Assembly (NCBI GenBank): GCA_049792875.1
Contig: JBARBI010000332.1
Coordinates: 1-64,000 of the forward strand
Reading direction: 5' to 3'
Source: Sulfotelmatobacter sp049792875
GTDB lineage: Bacteria; Acidobacteriota; Terriglobia; Terriglobales; Acidobacteriaceae
Length of the DNA: 64,000 nt
Every line of letters begins with the position of its first letter. Position 1 is the stretch's first letter. Made by a program: the position numbers and the translations under genes. Below, piece by piece: positions 1-7,804 of this stretch. The notes below the pieces were generated by a model that saw only the letters and a program-made list of their open reading frames with translations, did no database searches and was not told where the DNA came from.

Positions 1-1108
1 GTCGTGGCGGGTGCTTTGTTCCGATCTCGGTTTCCACCTCGGTAATGCCCACCATCGCACACAGATTTTGGAACCTCTTTCGCCAAGTTTGGGTGTTCGT
101 CGCCACGTCGGTGCCCGGGAACCGGAACGGCTTATCGGGGTCGCTGCCCGACTCGGGCGGGATCGACCGCAATCTCTCGGCGACCTCGGGCGGGAGCAGG
201 ACGCTGGCGATCTGACCACTCTTCTTTCTCCGGTACGTCAAGACGTTGTTCCTTCCGAGGCTCACCTTCGGTTCGAAGTTGACAACATCGATCACCGCCA
301 TCCCGCCATAGCGACCGCAATCGATGAACTCGCCTAGCCGCGCCGCGAAGTTCTGAGGCAATTCGTGTTTCTTCCATTCGACGAAGGGAAGCCCAGCGTA
401 CATCGCCGCGATCTGGCTGTCGGTGAAGTGGCCCGTGCGATTTCCTGTCTTCACTCTCTGCTTTTCGCGGAATACGGGGAGGCGCTCGATATGGTCGTGC
501 GCCTGCGACCATTTGAGGAACGCGCCGACTTTCCCCCGCCATGCCCGGGAGCTTGAATCGTTCGTCTTCCAGTCGGCCGACCACCTGTCGAGAATGTCGG
601 AGGTGATCTGGGTCATCCGGACGACTGGCACGCGGGCGGCGACGTTCTCGGCGTCGAGAAAGTCGAGCAAGGAACGGTTTAATGCCCTTCCGTGATCCTT
701 CTTGGTTCGGTATTCCTTCGGGTTCCTGCGGTTGAAAATCAGCATGCATCGCTTGACGTGCTTCGGCGTGACCATGCGGCGACCGAGCGCGGCCTCGTAC
801 GCGGTGAGGCAGTTCTCGATGCTAATCCCCGCTGCCGCCTTGGGATTGTTCTTCTCGCGGGCCGCCGCGATTTCTGGATCGAAGCCCCGCAGAATGTTCA
901 TCGCCTTCGCGACCGCCTCGGTGAACGACGGCGTCTTGGCCGCCATCTGCACCGCCTTACCGCCTCTCGGTCGCTGGTATATCCATTTCGGACAGGAGCA
1001 TGAGTTGTCGTTCCGGTCGCGCAGCTTGCACTCGCCAACATGGCGCGGCGTGTAAACCGACACGACGCCGTATGGCGAGCGCTCGCGCCACCCTTTCTTC
1101 GTCTTCAT
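1..1108 (-). CDS. tyrosine recombinase / phage-type integrase, C-terminus cut off by window edge
   Basis: The reading frame is open from ATG at 1108, with AGAGGA just upstream, to the left edge (369 codons). The N-terminal region has a Cys-rich CSCPKWI motif (about residue 40) that I recognise from acidobacterial integrases. A core-binding helical region follows (about 130-210), then the start of the catalytic domain (about 225 on). The segment where these enzymes carry the first catalytic Arg (usually G-L/M-R) reads GGMAVIDVV, with Ala271 in the Arg position, so activity is doubtful. The HxxR, R and Tyr motifs should lie past the edge; the last visible residues are KHPPR. An AT-rich stretch (about 1140-1260) lies upstream and could hold its promoter. 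Likely part of an integrated element to the left. Confidence 0.75.
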   Translation of the reverse strand, partial: MKTKKGWRERSPYGVVSVYTPRHVGECKLRDRNDNSCSCPKWIYQRPRGGKAVQMAAKTPSFTEAVAKAMNILRGFDPEIAAAREKNNPKAAAGISIENCLTAYEAALGRRMVTPKHVKRCMLIFNRRNPKEYRTKKDHGRALNRSLLDFLDAENVAARVPVVRMTQITSDILDRWSADWKTNDSSSRAWRGKVGAFLKWSQAHDHIERLPVFREKQRVKTGNRTGHFTDSQIAAMYAGLPFVEWKKHELPQNFAARLGEFIDCGRYGGMAVIDVVNFEPKVSLGRNNVLTYRRKKSGQIASVLLPPEVAERLRSIPPESGSDPDKPFRFPGTDVATNTQTWRKRFQNLCAMVGITEVETEIGTKHPPR

Positions 1109-1375
1109 GGGAATCCTCTTTCTGGTAGGGGGGAGGTTACTAGCTTTGATTCTACCACGTTTTTAGATAAAAGTTAGATACGACTTCTAGACGTGTGTTT
1201 AGTCCAATGTTTACGATGGTTATAGCGAAGACGAAGTTTCTATTGTAAACAATTGACGGCATCGAGCGAAGCGGAAGCTGGGTTTTTAGTCTCCCTACGA
1301 CCTGCGGGGCAACACGCCAGTTCGTCAAGCTCAGGGCCGGTCCCGCGACAACCGGCATGATGCCGGTTCTATTGT

Positions 1376-2677
1376 TCAGTTGAAACGGTTTGCCTTCTCG
1401 GAGGGCGATGGACGCCCAACCACCAAAGCGACGACGCCGCTGACCGCCAGGGTCGCTCCAATCGCCAACAATCCACCACGAAACCCGCCGTTCAGCTTGC
1501 GGAAGAACCCGATAATGTCTGGACCGTAATATCCGCCCAGATTGGCCAGCGAGTTGATCACCGCGATCCCTGCGGCTGCCGAGAGGCCCGTCATCCGCGA
1601 CGTCGCCATCGCCCAGAAAGGCCCTACCATCGACTCCGCACAGACTAGCCCCAGGCCGATGCATGCCACCACTATGACCGTTGAACTCCCGTAGCCCGCA
1701 GCTACCAGGCCGGCCGCTCCTACAAACGCCGGAATCGCCGTGTGCCAGCGCCGCTCCCCGGTGCGGTCGGAACGCATTCCCACCAGGACCATCGCAAACG
1801 CAGTCACTAGAAAAGGTAGAGCCGACACAACTCCGGTCAGGAAGTAGCTGAGTCCCGACAGCGACCGGATCACGCTCGGTAGCCATAACGTGACACCGTA
1901 CATCGTAGTGGAGACCCCAAAGTACACCATGGACAGCAGCCAGATTCTGGGGCTAATCAGAACTTGCCAGAAACTGCCCTTCTGTAGTCCCGACTCCGCC
2001 TGCTGCTCTCGAGCCAATCGGTCGAGAAGCCAGGTTCGCTCTTCACCTCTCAGCCAGCTTGCTTCTCGCGGGCTATCCGCCAGAGCCCAAAACACGGTCA
2101 CCCCCAGCAGGATGGCCGGAATCCCCTCCATGAGGAACATCCATTGCCATCCTGAGAGGCCCTTGCCGCTGAGCCCGAGCAATGCCCCGGAGACCGGGCT
2201 GCCCACGATTCCCGCGATGGGATTCGCAGTCATAAACCAGGCCACCGCCCGTGCCCGCGCGTTCGCCGGGAACCAGCGCTTCATATAAAGGATCATGCCG
2301 GGGAAGAATCCGGCCTCGGCGGCCCCGAGAAGGAACCGCATTCCGTAAAAACTGACGGGCCCACGGATGAAGATCATCAGGCAGGAAATCACACCCCAGG
2401 TCACCATCAGGCCCGAAATCCACCGGCGAACGCCGAACTTTTCCAGCACGAGATTGCTGGGGAGCTGAAAGAAAAAATAGCCGGCGAAGAACATGCCCGC
2501 CGCGCGGCCATAGACGCGGTCGCTTAAACCCAGTTCGCCCCGCATCTGCAGCACCGCGAAGCTCACGTTTATACGGTCCAGGTAGGCAACAATGTAGAGC
2601 AGGAAGAGAAACGGCATCAGCCGCCACATCAGGCGGGACACCACTGCGGATTCAAGATGGTCAGGAGCTGTTTGCAA
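1376..2677 (-). CDS. MFS transporter, anion:cation symporter (ACS)-like
   Basis: A polytopic membrane protein of about 430 residues with the 12-helix pattern of the major facilitator superfamily. The N-terminal YLDRINVSFA and later GFFPGMILYMKRWFP segments are typical of the ACS branch, which moves organic anions such as sugar acids, hexuronates and phthalate. The frame begins with TTG at 2677; ATG at residue 17 (MWRLMPFLFLLY) is an alternative, and no strong ribosome site decides. It lies 41 bp downstream of a broken gluconokinase gene on the same strand, suggesting the pair once took up and phosphorylated gluconate or a related acid. Substrate is inferred only from context. Confidence 0.85.
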   Translation of the reverse strand: MQTAPDHLESAVVSRLMWRLMPFLFLLYIVAYLDRINVSFAVLQMRGELGLSDRVYGRAAGMFFAGYFFFQLPSNLVLEKFGVRRWISGLMVTWGVISCLMIFIRGPVSFYGMRFLLGAAEAGFFPGMILYMKRWFPANARARAVAWFMTANPIAGIVGSPVSGALLGLSGKGLSGWQWMFLMEGIPAILLGVTVFWALADSPREASWLRGEERTWLLDRLAREQQAESGLQKGSFWQVLISPRIWLLSMVYFGVSTTMYGVTLWLPSVIRSLSGLSYFLTGVVSALPFLVTAFAMVLVGMRSDRTGERRWHTAIPAFVGAAGLVAAGYGSSTVIVVACIGLGLVCAESMVGPFWAMATSRMTGLSAAAGIAVINSLANLGGYYGPDIIGFFRKLNGGFRGGLLAIGATLAVSGVVALVVGRPSPSEKANRFN

Positions 2678-2718
2678 AGAATAGGTTCCGGGTATTCGGC
2701 TTCTGTGGTGAGAGGATT

Positions 2719-3202
2719 CTACGCCAAGTCTAGTTTCTGCCGAATCTCGGCCACGATCTGTTGCGGCGTCGACGCGATTTCGACGGTCACCGCCGGGTCT
2801 GGTTCTTCGAGGTCAGCGAACTGGCCGGCCAGAATCTGTTCACCGGCAAAGTGTCCCTGCCGCTCACGCAAACGCGCTGCAATCAGGTCCGCGCTTCCCT
2901 TCAGGTACACAAACCGCACCTCCGGTCCGGCCTCGAGTTCCCGCCGGTAGCTGCGTTTCAAGGCCGAACACGCCAGCACTACACTGCACCCCCCGGCGGT
3001 CCACTGGGTGATGGCCTCGCGAAGGGGTACAGCCATGGCTTTCGATCCTCATCGCTGAGTGAGATGCCGCGCCGAATCTTCTCTACGTTCGACGGAGGAT
3101 GAAAGTCATCCGCGTCGGCGAATTCCCAACGCAGCGGCTCGGCCAGCAGGCGACCTATGGTCGTTTTACCGGCGCCGACGCCCGCATCACGATCACAATC
3201 AT
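2719..3202 (-). pseudogene. gntK: gluconokinase, frameshifted
   Basis: Reading from ATG at 3202, the start MIVIVM is in one frame. The P-loop and following region (AGKTTIGRLLAEPL, then FADADDFHPPSNVEKI and SDEDRKPW) is in another. From about 3040 the rest (LREAITQW, SALKRSYRREL, GHFAGEQILAGQFADLEEP) is in a third. Together these reproduce a GntK-type gluconokinase of normal length (about 160 residues) with indels at the P-loop (near 3180) and at the Pro-Trp of the DRxPWL motif (near 3040). The P-loop itself is disrupted. The downstream frame could be expressed alone from ATG 3036 but would lack the ATP site. Decay or two sequencing errors cannot be told apart here. Confidence 0.8.
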
Positions 3203-3310
3203 CGAGGAGGATTGTAATCGTAGCGCCCGCATCTCGCCTTCGGTGGGAGGGCGATACACCCCACTGCAGCTGCCGGGACGGCGGGCTACTCGCCGCTCAA
3301 CGACGCCGGC

Positions 3311-4342
3311 CTACTTCTTGGAGTACGTCTTCTGAGCCCCGGTGCGCGCGTTGGTGACGGTGAACGTGCCGTCCGTTTCCGCCGCGACTTTGAGGTACTT
3401 GCCTTCGCAGTTCTCCTTCAGGTTCGCGATGCGCTCGTCCGCGACGTTGTGATCCTTGTCGGATTCGGCAGCATAGTGCAACTGCCACAGGTCTTCCAGC
3501 CCGGGAGAATCGTGGACGATCTGCCACGCGGCGGGACTCGATCCCTTGCGCGCGCCATTGTCGATGATGGCTACTCGAGGATGCAGGGCCCACACCAGAG
3601 CTTTCGGATTCGAAAGGTCCGCCCCGTGGTGCGTCACCAGAAAGAGATCGACCGTACCCAGCAGGTTATTGGGACAAGCCAGCTCAATCTCCTTTTTCTT
3701 GGTGAGATCGCCGAGGTCGAGAAAGCGGAAGTGACCATACGTGATCAAAACGCCCACGGAGCGGGCATTCTCCGTGTTGTCGACCTCCGCAGCGGGCTGG
3801 GAGTTGCAATAGAAATTCGCTTCTCCGACTCCGGGCAATGGACTGGTAATGTGGTCTCCCGCGGCGGCCAGCACTTTGACCTCAACGCCTTTGATGGGGA
3901 GCCCCCACCCCGGCTTGACCACGACGTGGGCGTGGCCGGCGATCGCTTTCTCATAGGCAGCGTAATCGGCGCGCGTCACCTCCGAGTCTTCCAGGTTCGG
4001 CCCGTGGTCAACGAACGCGCCAATCTTGATCCCGTCGGCCAGTTGCGGAACGCCGCCCACGTGATCGCGATGGTAGTGGGTAATCAGGACATAATCGAGC
4101 TGCTGGATTCCGGCCTGGTGGGCGGCAGCGACGATCCGGTCGGCGTCCCGTCCTTCGTACCCCGGCCAGCCGGTATCGATCAGCAGCGACTGTCCCAAGG
4201 GGCTCACCACCAACGTCGCTTGCCCACCTTCTACGTCGATGAAGTAGATCTGCAGGGACTTGGGCGCGGCAGCGGCGCGAGCCGTACTCGCGCCTAAGGC
4301 ACAAAGGCACAGACTGAGAACGGCAGTCAGCACTGGACGCAT
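3311..4342 (-). CDS. secreted metallo-beta-lactamase-fold hydrolase, ComEC-C-terminal type
   Basis: 343 residues with a clear Sec signal peptide (cleavage likely after the Ala-rich stretch about residue 24). The mature part opens with LQIYFIDVEGGQATLVV and LLIDTG, then the zinc-binding THYHRDHVGG motif (about 88-97), a VDHGPN strand, LDLGDLTKKKE (bridging Asp region) and VTHHGADLSNP. This is the pattern of the stand-alone DNA internalisation-related ComEC/Rec2-like metallo-beta-lactamase fold. A metal-dependent hydrolase acting outside the inner membrane is expected; substrate is unknown. An AGGTG sits before the ATG. No functional link to its neighbours is evident. Confidence 0.85.
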   Translation of the reverse strand: MRPVLTAVLSLCLCALGASTARAAAAPKSLQIYFIDVEGGQATLVVSPLGQSLLIDTGWPGYEGRDADRIVAAAHQAGIQQLDYVLITHYHRDHVGGVPQLADGIKIGAFVDHGPNLEDSEVTRADYAAYEKAIAGHAHVVVKPGWGLPIKGVEVKVLAAAGDHITSPLPGVGEANFYCNSQPAAEVDNTENARSVGVLITYGHFRFLDLGDLTKKKEIELACPNNLLGTVDLFLVTHHGADLSNPKALVWALHPRVAIIDNGARKGSSPAAWQIVHDSPGLEDLWQLHYAAESDKDHNVADERIANLKENCEGKYLKVAAETDGTFTVTNARTGAQKTYSKK

Positions 4343-4495
4343 TGGTTGGCACCTGATTGGGAGACGTTGCCGAAGATTATGCCACGCCTTAGGGGAAATG
4401 CGGCAGGGTTGTTTTGCCGTCGAGACGAGAAATTTCAGCGAAGAAAGGCGGCCAACCGTAGGTTATCGAACGTTTTTCAGCAGATTGAAACCTGC

Positions 4496-5737
4496 TTAAG
4501 GACAGTTGGTTGGAGCCGCACGACCGGCAAACCGGGCTTCAATCCATCCAATCTGGTCCCTCACGGAGTCGCCCATGACTCGGCCTGCATCGAGGTTGGG
4601 ATATCGTTCCCACTGAACCCGATCGCCCTGCTTGCAGATGCGGGCAAACGCTTGAGCCCGGATGGTTGGGGGAATTGCTGGATCGGCATCTCCCGTAATT
4701 ACGAAAATTGGACCGTACGCTCGGGTCGTGCCAAGCTCATTGCGGTCAAAATACCTGTGCACGAATGGATTGGCCTCCCAGGCCGGATTCACGATCTCTG
4801 CAGCGGACCAGTCTGGGGTCGTCCTGGTCGGCGAGCACGTCTGCTCCAATTGCTTGTAGAGTGCCAGCGCCTTGTCCGTAAGCACGTCGGTTATCCGGAA
4901 CTGCGGGTAAACCGTCTTGATTCCATAAGCCAGGGACGGAAGCGTGGCGCTAGCAGAACCGTTAACCGGGTGTTCGTAGGTTTCTCGTGCGTTAGCAAGG
5001 AGCGAAATCGCGATCGCTCCGAGGTAATTTGGGTCGCGAATTTCGCTTTCCTTGTCCGCGACGACCATCGCTGCCAAGGCTCCCTCGGTCTCGCCCACAA
5101 CAATCCACCTCGCGCCCAACTGCGGCACAGCCGCGCGGGCTGCTGGAACGGAATTGATGACATCGGTCGCGTTGGACGGACCATCCAGAAATGCATTCCG
5201 GAAATGGGTACCTAGCCCTGCGTAGTCTGTTGCAACGACGGCATAGCCAAGGTTCACATACATCGAGAGGAACGGACCGTGTCCTATATTTCTCATCAGC
5301 GAAGGAGCGCATTGACGCGCAACACCAGTGGCCGCATGAGCCCACGCGATGACCGGCCATCCTCCGCGAGGCGGCTGTTTGTCGTAGGGAAAGAGCACGA
5401 CTCCAGACACCGCCACATCCTCGCCAGCAGCGGAACGAGAGTGATAGAGAATGCGAACGGCGGAGACGGAGAGCGGGAGTTCGTATTCGTCAAATGGTTG
5501 CGACCGGATCAAGTCTCCTGGCTTGCCTGCTGGCACCGGGTCAGGCGTGTCGTAGAACTTTGTAAGTGGCAGGGTTCGGACGCGACCGCTCTCCGAACGT
5601 ACTCCTGGGGCCTGGACCTGCGCGGAAGCGACCACCGGTTCGAGTAACGCGGGCGAGGCGATGGCGATAGCCATCGTTAAGAGGCGGAACCTATTCCTGA
5701 ATTCTCGCGAAACGGCGGTTGAATTCCCGTGACCCAC
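4496..5737 (-). CDS. secretory-lipase-family alpha/beta hydrolase with missing catalytic residues
   Basis: 413 residues, with an N-terminal export segment ending about residue 40 (ASAQVQAPG). The body matches the secretory lipase family: GVVLFPYDKQPPRGGWPVIAWAHAATG, then GYAVVATDYAGLGT, and a late ITGDADPAIPP acid-loop strand. However, the nucleophile elbow, normally GxSxG, reads G215-E-T-E-G219 with Thr217 (ACC) for Ser. The position after the conserved YPNLD, where a catalytic His is expected, is Ala384. The frame is otherwise intact and full length. So it is either a pseudoenzyme (binding role) or a recently inactivated lipase. Assignment to the family is firm; loss of activity is inference. 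Confidence 0.8.
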   Translation of the reverse strand: MGHGNSTAVSREFRNRFRLLTMAIAIASPALLEPVVASAQVQAPGVRSESGRVRTLPLTKFYDTPDPVPAGKPGDLIRSQPFDEYELPLSVSAVRILYHSRSAAGEDVAVSGVVLFPYDKQPPRGGWPVIAWAHAATGVARQCAPSLMRNIGHGPFLSMYVNLGYAVVATDYAGLGTHFRNAFLDGPSNATDVINSVPAARAAVPQLGARWIVVGETEGALAAMVVADKESEIRDPNYLGAIAISLLANARETYEHPVNGSASATLPSLAYGIKTVYPQFRITDVLTDKALALYKQLEQTCSPTRTTPDWSAAEIVNPAWEANPFVHRYFDRNELGTTRAYGPIFVITGDADPAIPPTIRAQAFARICKQGDRVQWERYPNLDAGRVMGDSVRDQIGWIEARFAGRAAPTNCP

Positions 5738-5797
5738 AATGAGAAAAAGCCGAGGGACAAGCGCTATCTTTACAACTTATAGGGTGCGTTCAGAACT

Positions 5798-6073
5798 TTA
5801 CCACTCTTGATCGGGTTGGCCGCTCTGCTCGGTCCGCCGAACCTGGTGGCGCTTGCGATGAACAACAAAGATCATGCCCACCGATCCGAGCGTGGGAGGA
5901 ATAATGAGAACCAGGATCCCGCTCTTCAACGCTTGAATCATGCGAGAGCCCGAGGATGCCGCTTGCGTATAGCAGAGCGCGCAACTCTGCGCGAACGCCG
6001 ACGCGGGCGCCAGCAGGATGACTACACCCGCGAGCAGAATCCCAAGAAGCGCAATTTGTTTCAGAACCTTCAA
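5798..6073 (-). CDS. small exported or membrane protein at the end of the oxidase operon
   Basis: 91 residues beginning at TTG 6073. A signal-like hydrophobic segment (residues 6-28, ending ASAFAQ) is followed by a CALC pair (CxxC, about 31-34), a second hydrophobic segment (about 50-70) and a basic tail HRKRHQVRR. I do not recognise the family. It is the last gene of the run that begins at 13689 and lies 37 bp after the subunit IV gene, so a role in oxidase assembly or as an accessory subunit is plausible. The CxxC could bind metal or be redox active. The TTG start has no strong ribosome site. Confidence 0.6.
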   Translation of the reverse strand: MKVLKQIALLGILLAGVVILLAPASAFAQSCALCYTQAASSGSRMIQALKSGILVLIIPPTLGSVGMIFVVHRKRHQVRRTEQSGQPDQEW

Positions 6074-6110
6074 TGGCTGCTTTCTACCGGAGCGGTCTTC
6101 GCCGCGCCGG

Positions 6111-6422
6111 CTACTTTGCCCAAGGAACGCCGTCGATCAAGCGGAAGCTGTCAGTCCATCCATATTGCATCCCCAGGATCACCGACACCGTGAAAATCAA
6201 GACAAACCACTTCAGTCCGCGATTCTCCCACAAATGCATGAAAAACAGGAGCGCCAGCGCTGACTCAACCATGGCCACGATCAGCATGCGCACGAACATC
6301 TGTGACGCGCTGATGTCCCGATAGGCAATGAGGAACTGTATCCCGGCCAGGGCCAGTATGCAAACGTAGACGATAACGTCTCTCTTCACTCCGTTGTTCT
6401 TGTGCTCTTCGGCTGTAGTCAT
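6111..6422 (-). CDS. coxD: cytochrome c oxidase subunit IV family protein
   Basis: 103 residues with three predicted membrane helices (about 15-35, 43-64 and 72-92) and the MFVRMLIVAMVESALALLFFMHLWENRG region typical, in part, of prokaryotic subunit IV (CtaF/CyoD-like) proteins. It probably stabilises the heme-copper oxidase core in the inner membrane. AGGAG precedes the ATG. It follows two subunit III genes in the oxidase operon with a 27 bp gap. The symbol is used in the generic sense. Confidence 0.82.
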   Translation of the reverse strand: MTTAEEHKNNGVKRDVIVYVCILALAGIQFLIAYRDISASQMFVRMLIVAMVESALALLFFMHLWENRGLKWFVLIFTVSVILGMQYGWTDSFRLIDGVPWAK

Positions 6423-6449
6423 AGTAGTTGCTCCTGCCTCTTCAGTCTT

Positions 6450-7067
6450 TCAGTGGGCCAAATTCAATAGATAGATGAGCGGCACTACGAACATCCAAAC
6501 CAGATCGACAAAGTGCCAATAGAGGCCTGTAATCTCAAGGTCATTGGCATTGTAACGACCGCCCTGGTAGCGCAATCCGACTGCTATCAGAGCGACTACA
6601 CCGCCGGTTACGTGCAGCAGATGCAGGCCGGTGATACTAAAAAATAGCGAACTGAACAGAGGCGTGCCCCACGGATTGTGGAAGAGCGTCGCTCCCTCCC
6701 CAATCATCGACATCCATTCCCGAATGTGCAGGGTGGCAAACAGAATTCCGGCCACAGCCGTAATCATGGTCCAGCGGAAAGCTCGGGCTTTGTCGCCCTC
6801 CCGAGCGGACCGTACTCCAAACAGCATGGTCAAACTGCTGGTCAGAAGGATGAAGGTCATCAACGCCACGTTGGTAATGCTGTGAAAGGGTCTAGGCCAA
6901 TTCGGTGTGGCATTGCGTATAAAACCGTAAGCCACCAGACAGCCGGCAAAGGTAGCGCTGTCAGCGATAATGAACAGCCACATCGCCATCTTCTTGGCCG
7001 GAACCGAAAATGTCGGTTCTTCCATCAGGCCTGAGTGTGCTCCCATCGTCACTTCCGCTTGGCTCAC
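6450..7067 (-). CDS. coxC: cytochrome c oxidase subunit III
   Basis: 205 residues with five hydrophobic helices, ending with the characteristic ITGLYWHFVDLVWMFVVPLIYL motif. FSITGLHLLHVTGGVVAL (about 145-162) is the central conserved helix of heme-copper oxidase subunit III. The start is GTG at 7067, supported by AGAGGAGA five bases upstream. It is the second of two adjacent subunit III genes. This one is the shorter five-helix form; together with the preceding gene it may reflect split or duplicated subunit III function in the same oxidase. Confidence 0.9.
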   Translation of the reverse strand: MSQAEVTMGAHSGLMEEPTFSVPAKKMAMWLFIIADSATFAGCLVAYGFIRNATPNWPRPFHSITNVALMTFILLTSSLTMLFGVRSAREGDKARAFRWTMITAVAGILFATLHIREWMSMIGEGATLFHNPWGTPLFSSLFFSITGLHLLHVTGGVVALIAVGLRYQGGRYNANDLEITGLYWHFVDLVWMFVVPLIYLLNLAH

Positions 7068-7091
7068 GGTGTCTCCTCTCGAACGGGCATC

Positions 7092-7775
7092 CTAAAGCTT
7101 CATCCACAGCAACAACAGCAGATACACCCAAAGCGCGTCCATAAAATGCCAGTAATACGATGTCGCATCCAGCGTGCTTTTTCGCAGAATCGATTTGTTC
7201 AGCCGGTAAATAACCCGGACCAGCCCGCCCAGTCCCCCCAGAACGTGCAGAGCATGGATCGCGGTCAGGACGTAGAAGAAAGAACTGTTGGGATTCGTGG
7301 CCAGAAAAAGTCCCTGGGAACGCAATTGCGCCCAAGCCACGTACTGGCCAGCAACAAAAAGCAAGCCCAGAAAAAGAGAGATGTACAGCCAACGGCCGGG
7401 GCTGGCGACCAGACTCTTGCGCCCGCCCATGAAGGAACCGATCCGCCGGCGCGCCACTTCCAGAGCGACGCTGCTGGCGAACAGCACCAGAGTATTTAGA
7501 TAGAGAATTCGAGGCAGGGTCAGATGCCGCCAATCCAGCGCTGATCCCTGGCGAACGATCAGGGCGCTGGTGAACGCCGCGAAACTCATTGCGATCGAGG
7601 CGAGCACGACCCAGATGCCGGTCGAAGCCGGCGGTGGCGAATAGTCCTTCACCGCAGGCAACTTGCCGTCCGCTGGTACCAAGTTCCGCCAGCCACCGTT
7701 GCCGGAATTTCCGGCTGGCCGTGAAGGATCTCGACGGTCTTCAATTTTTGGCGGTTCGTGTACAGTGGTCGCCAT
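7092..7775 (-). CDS. cytochrome c oxidase subunit III paralogue
   Basis: With the start placed at ATG 7775 (MATTVHEPPK) the protein has 227 residues. An upstream in-frame extension would overlap the subunit I gene and is unlikely. A polar N-terminus (about 1-50) is followed by five helices. FFYVLTAIHALHVLGGLGGL and SYYWHFMDALWVYLLLLLW are the subunit III hallmark segments. It sits between subunit I and the second subunit III. The two proteins share the fold but differ clearly in sequence, so this is an old duplication rather than a recent one. Membrane component of the terminal oxidase. Confidence 0.88.
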   Translation of the reverse strand: MATTVHEPPKIEDRRDPSRPAGNSGNGGWRNLVPADGKLPAVKDYSPPPASTGIWVVLASIAMSFAAFTSALIVRQGSALDWRHLTLPRILYLNTLVLFASSVALEVARRRIGSFMGGRKSLVASPGRWLYISLFLGLLFVAGQYVAWAQLRSQGLFLATNPNSSFFYVLTAIHALHVLGGLGGLVRVIYRLNKSILRKSTLDATSYYWHFMDALWVYLLLLLWMKL

Positions 7776-7804
7776 AAGACTTATAGACTCCAATCCAGAA
7801 TCGA

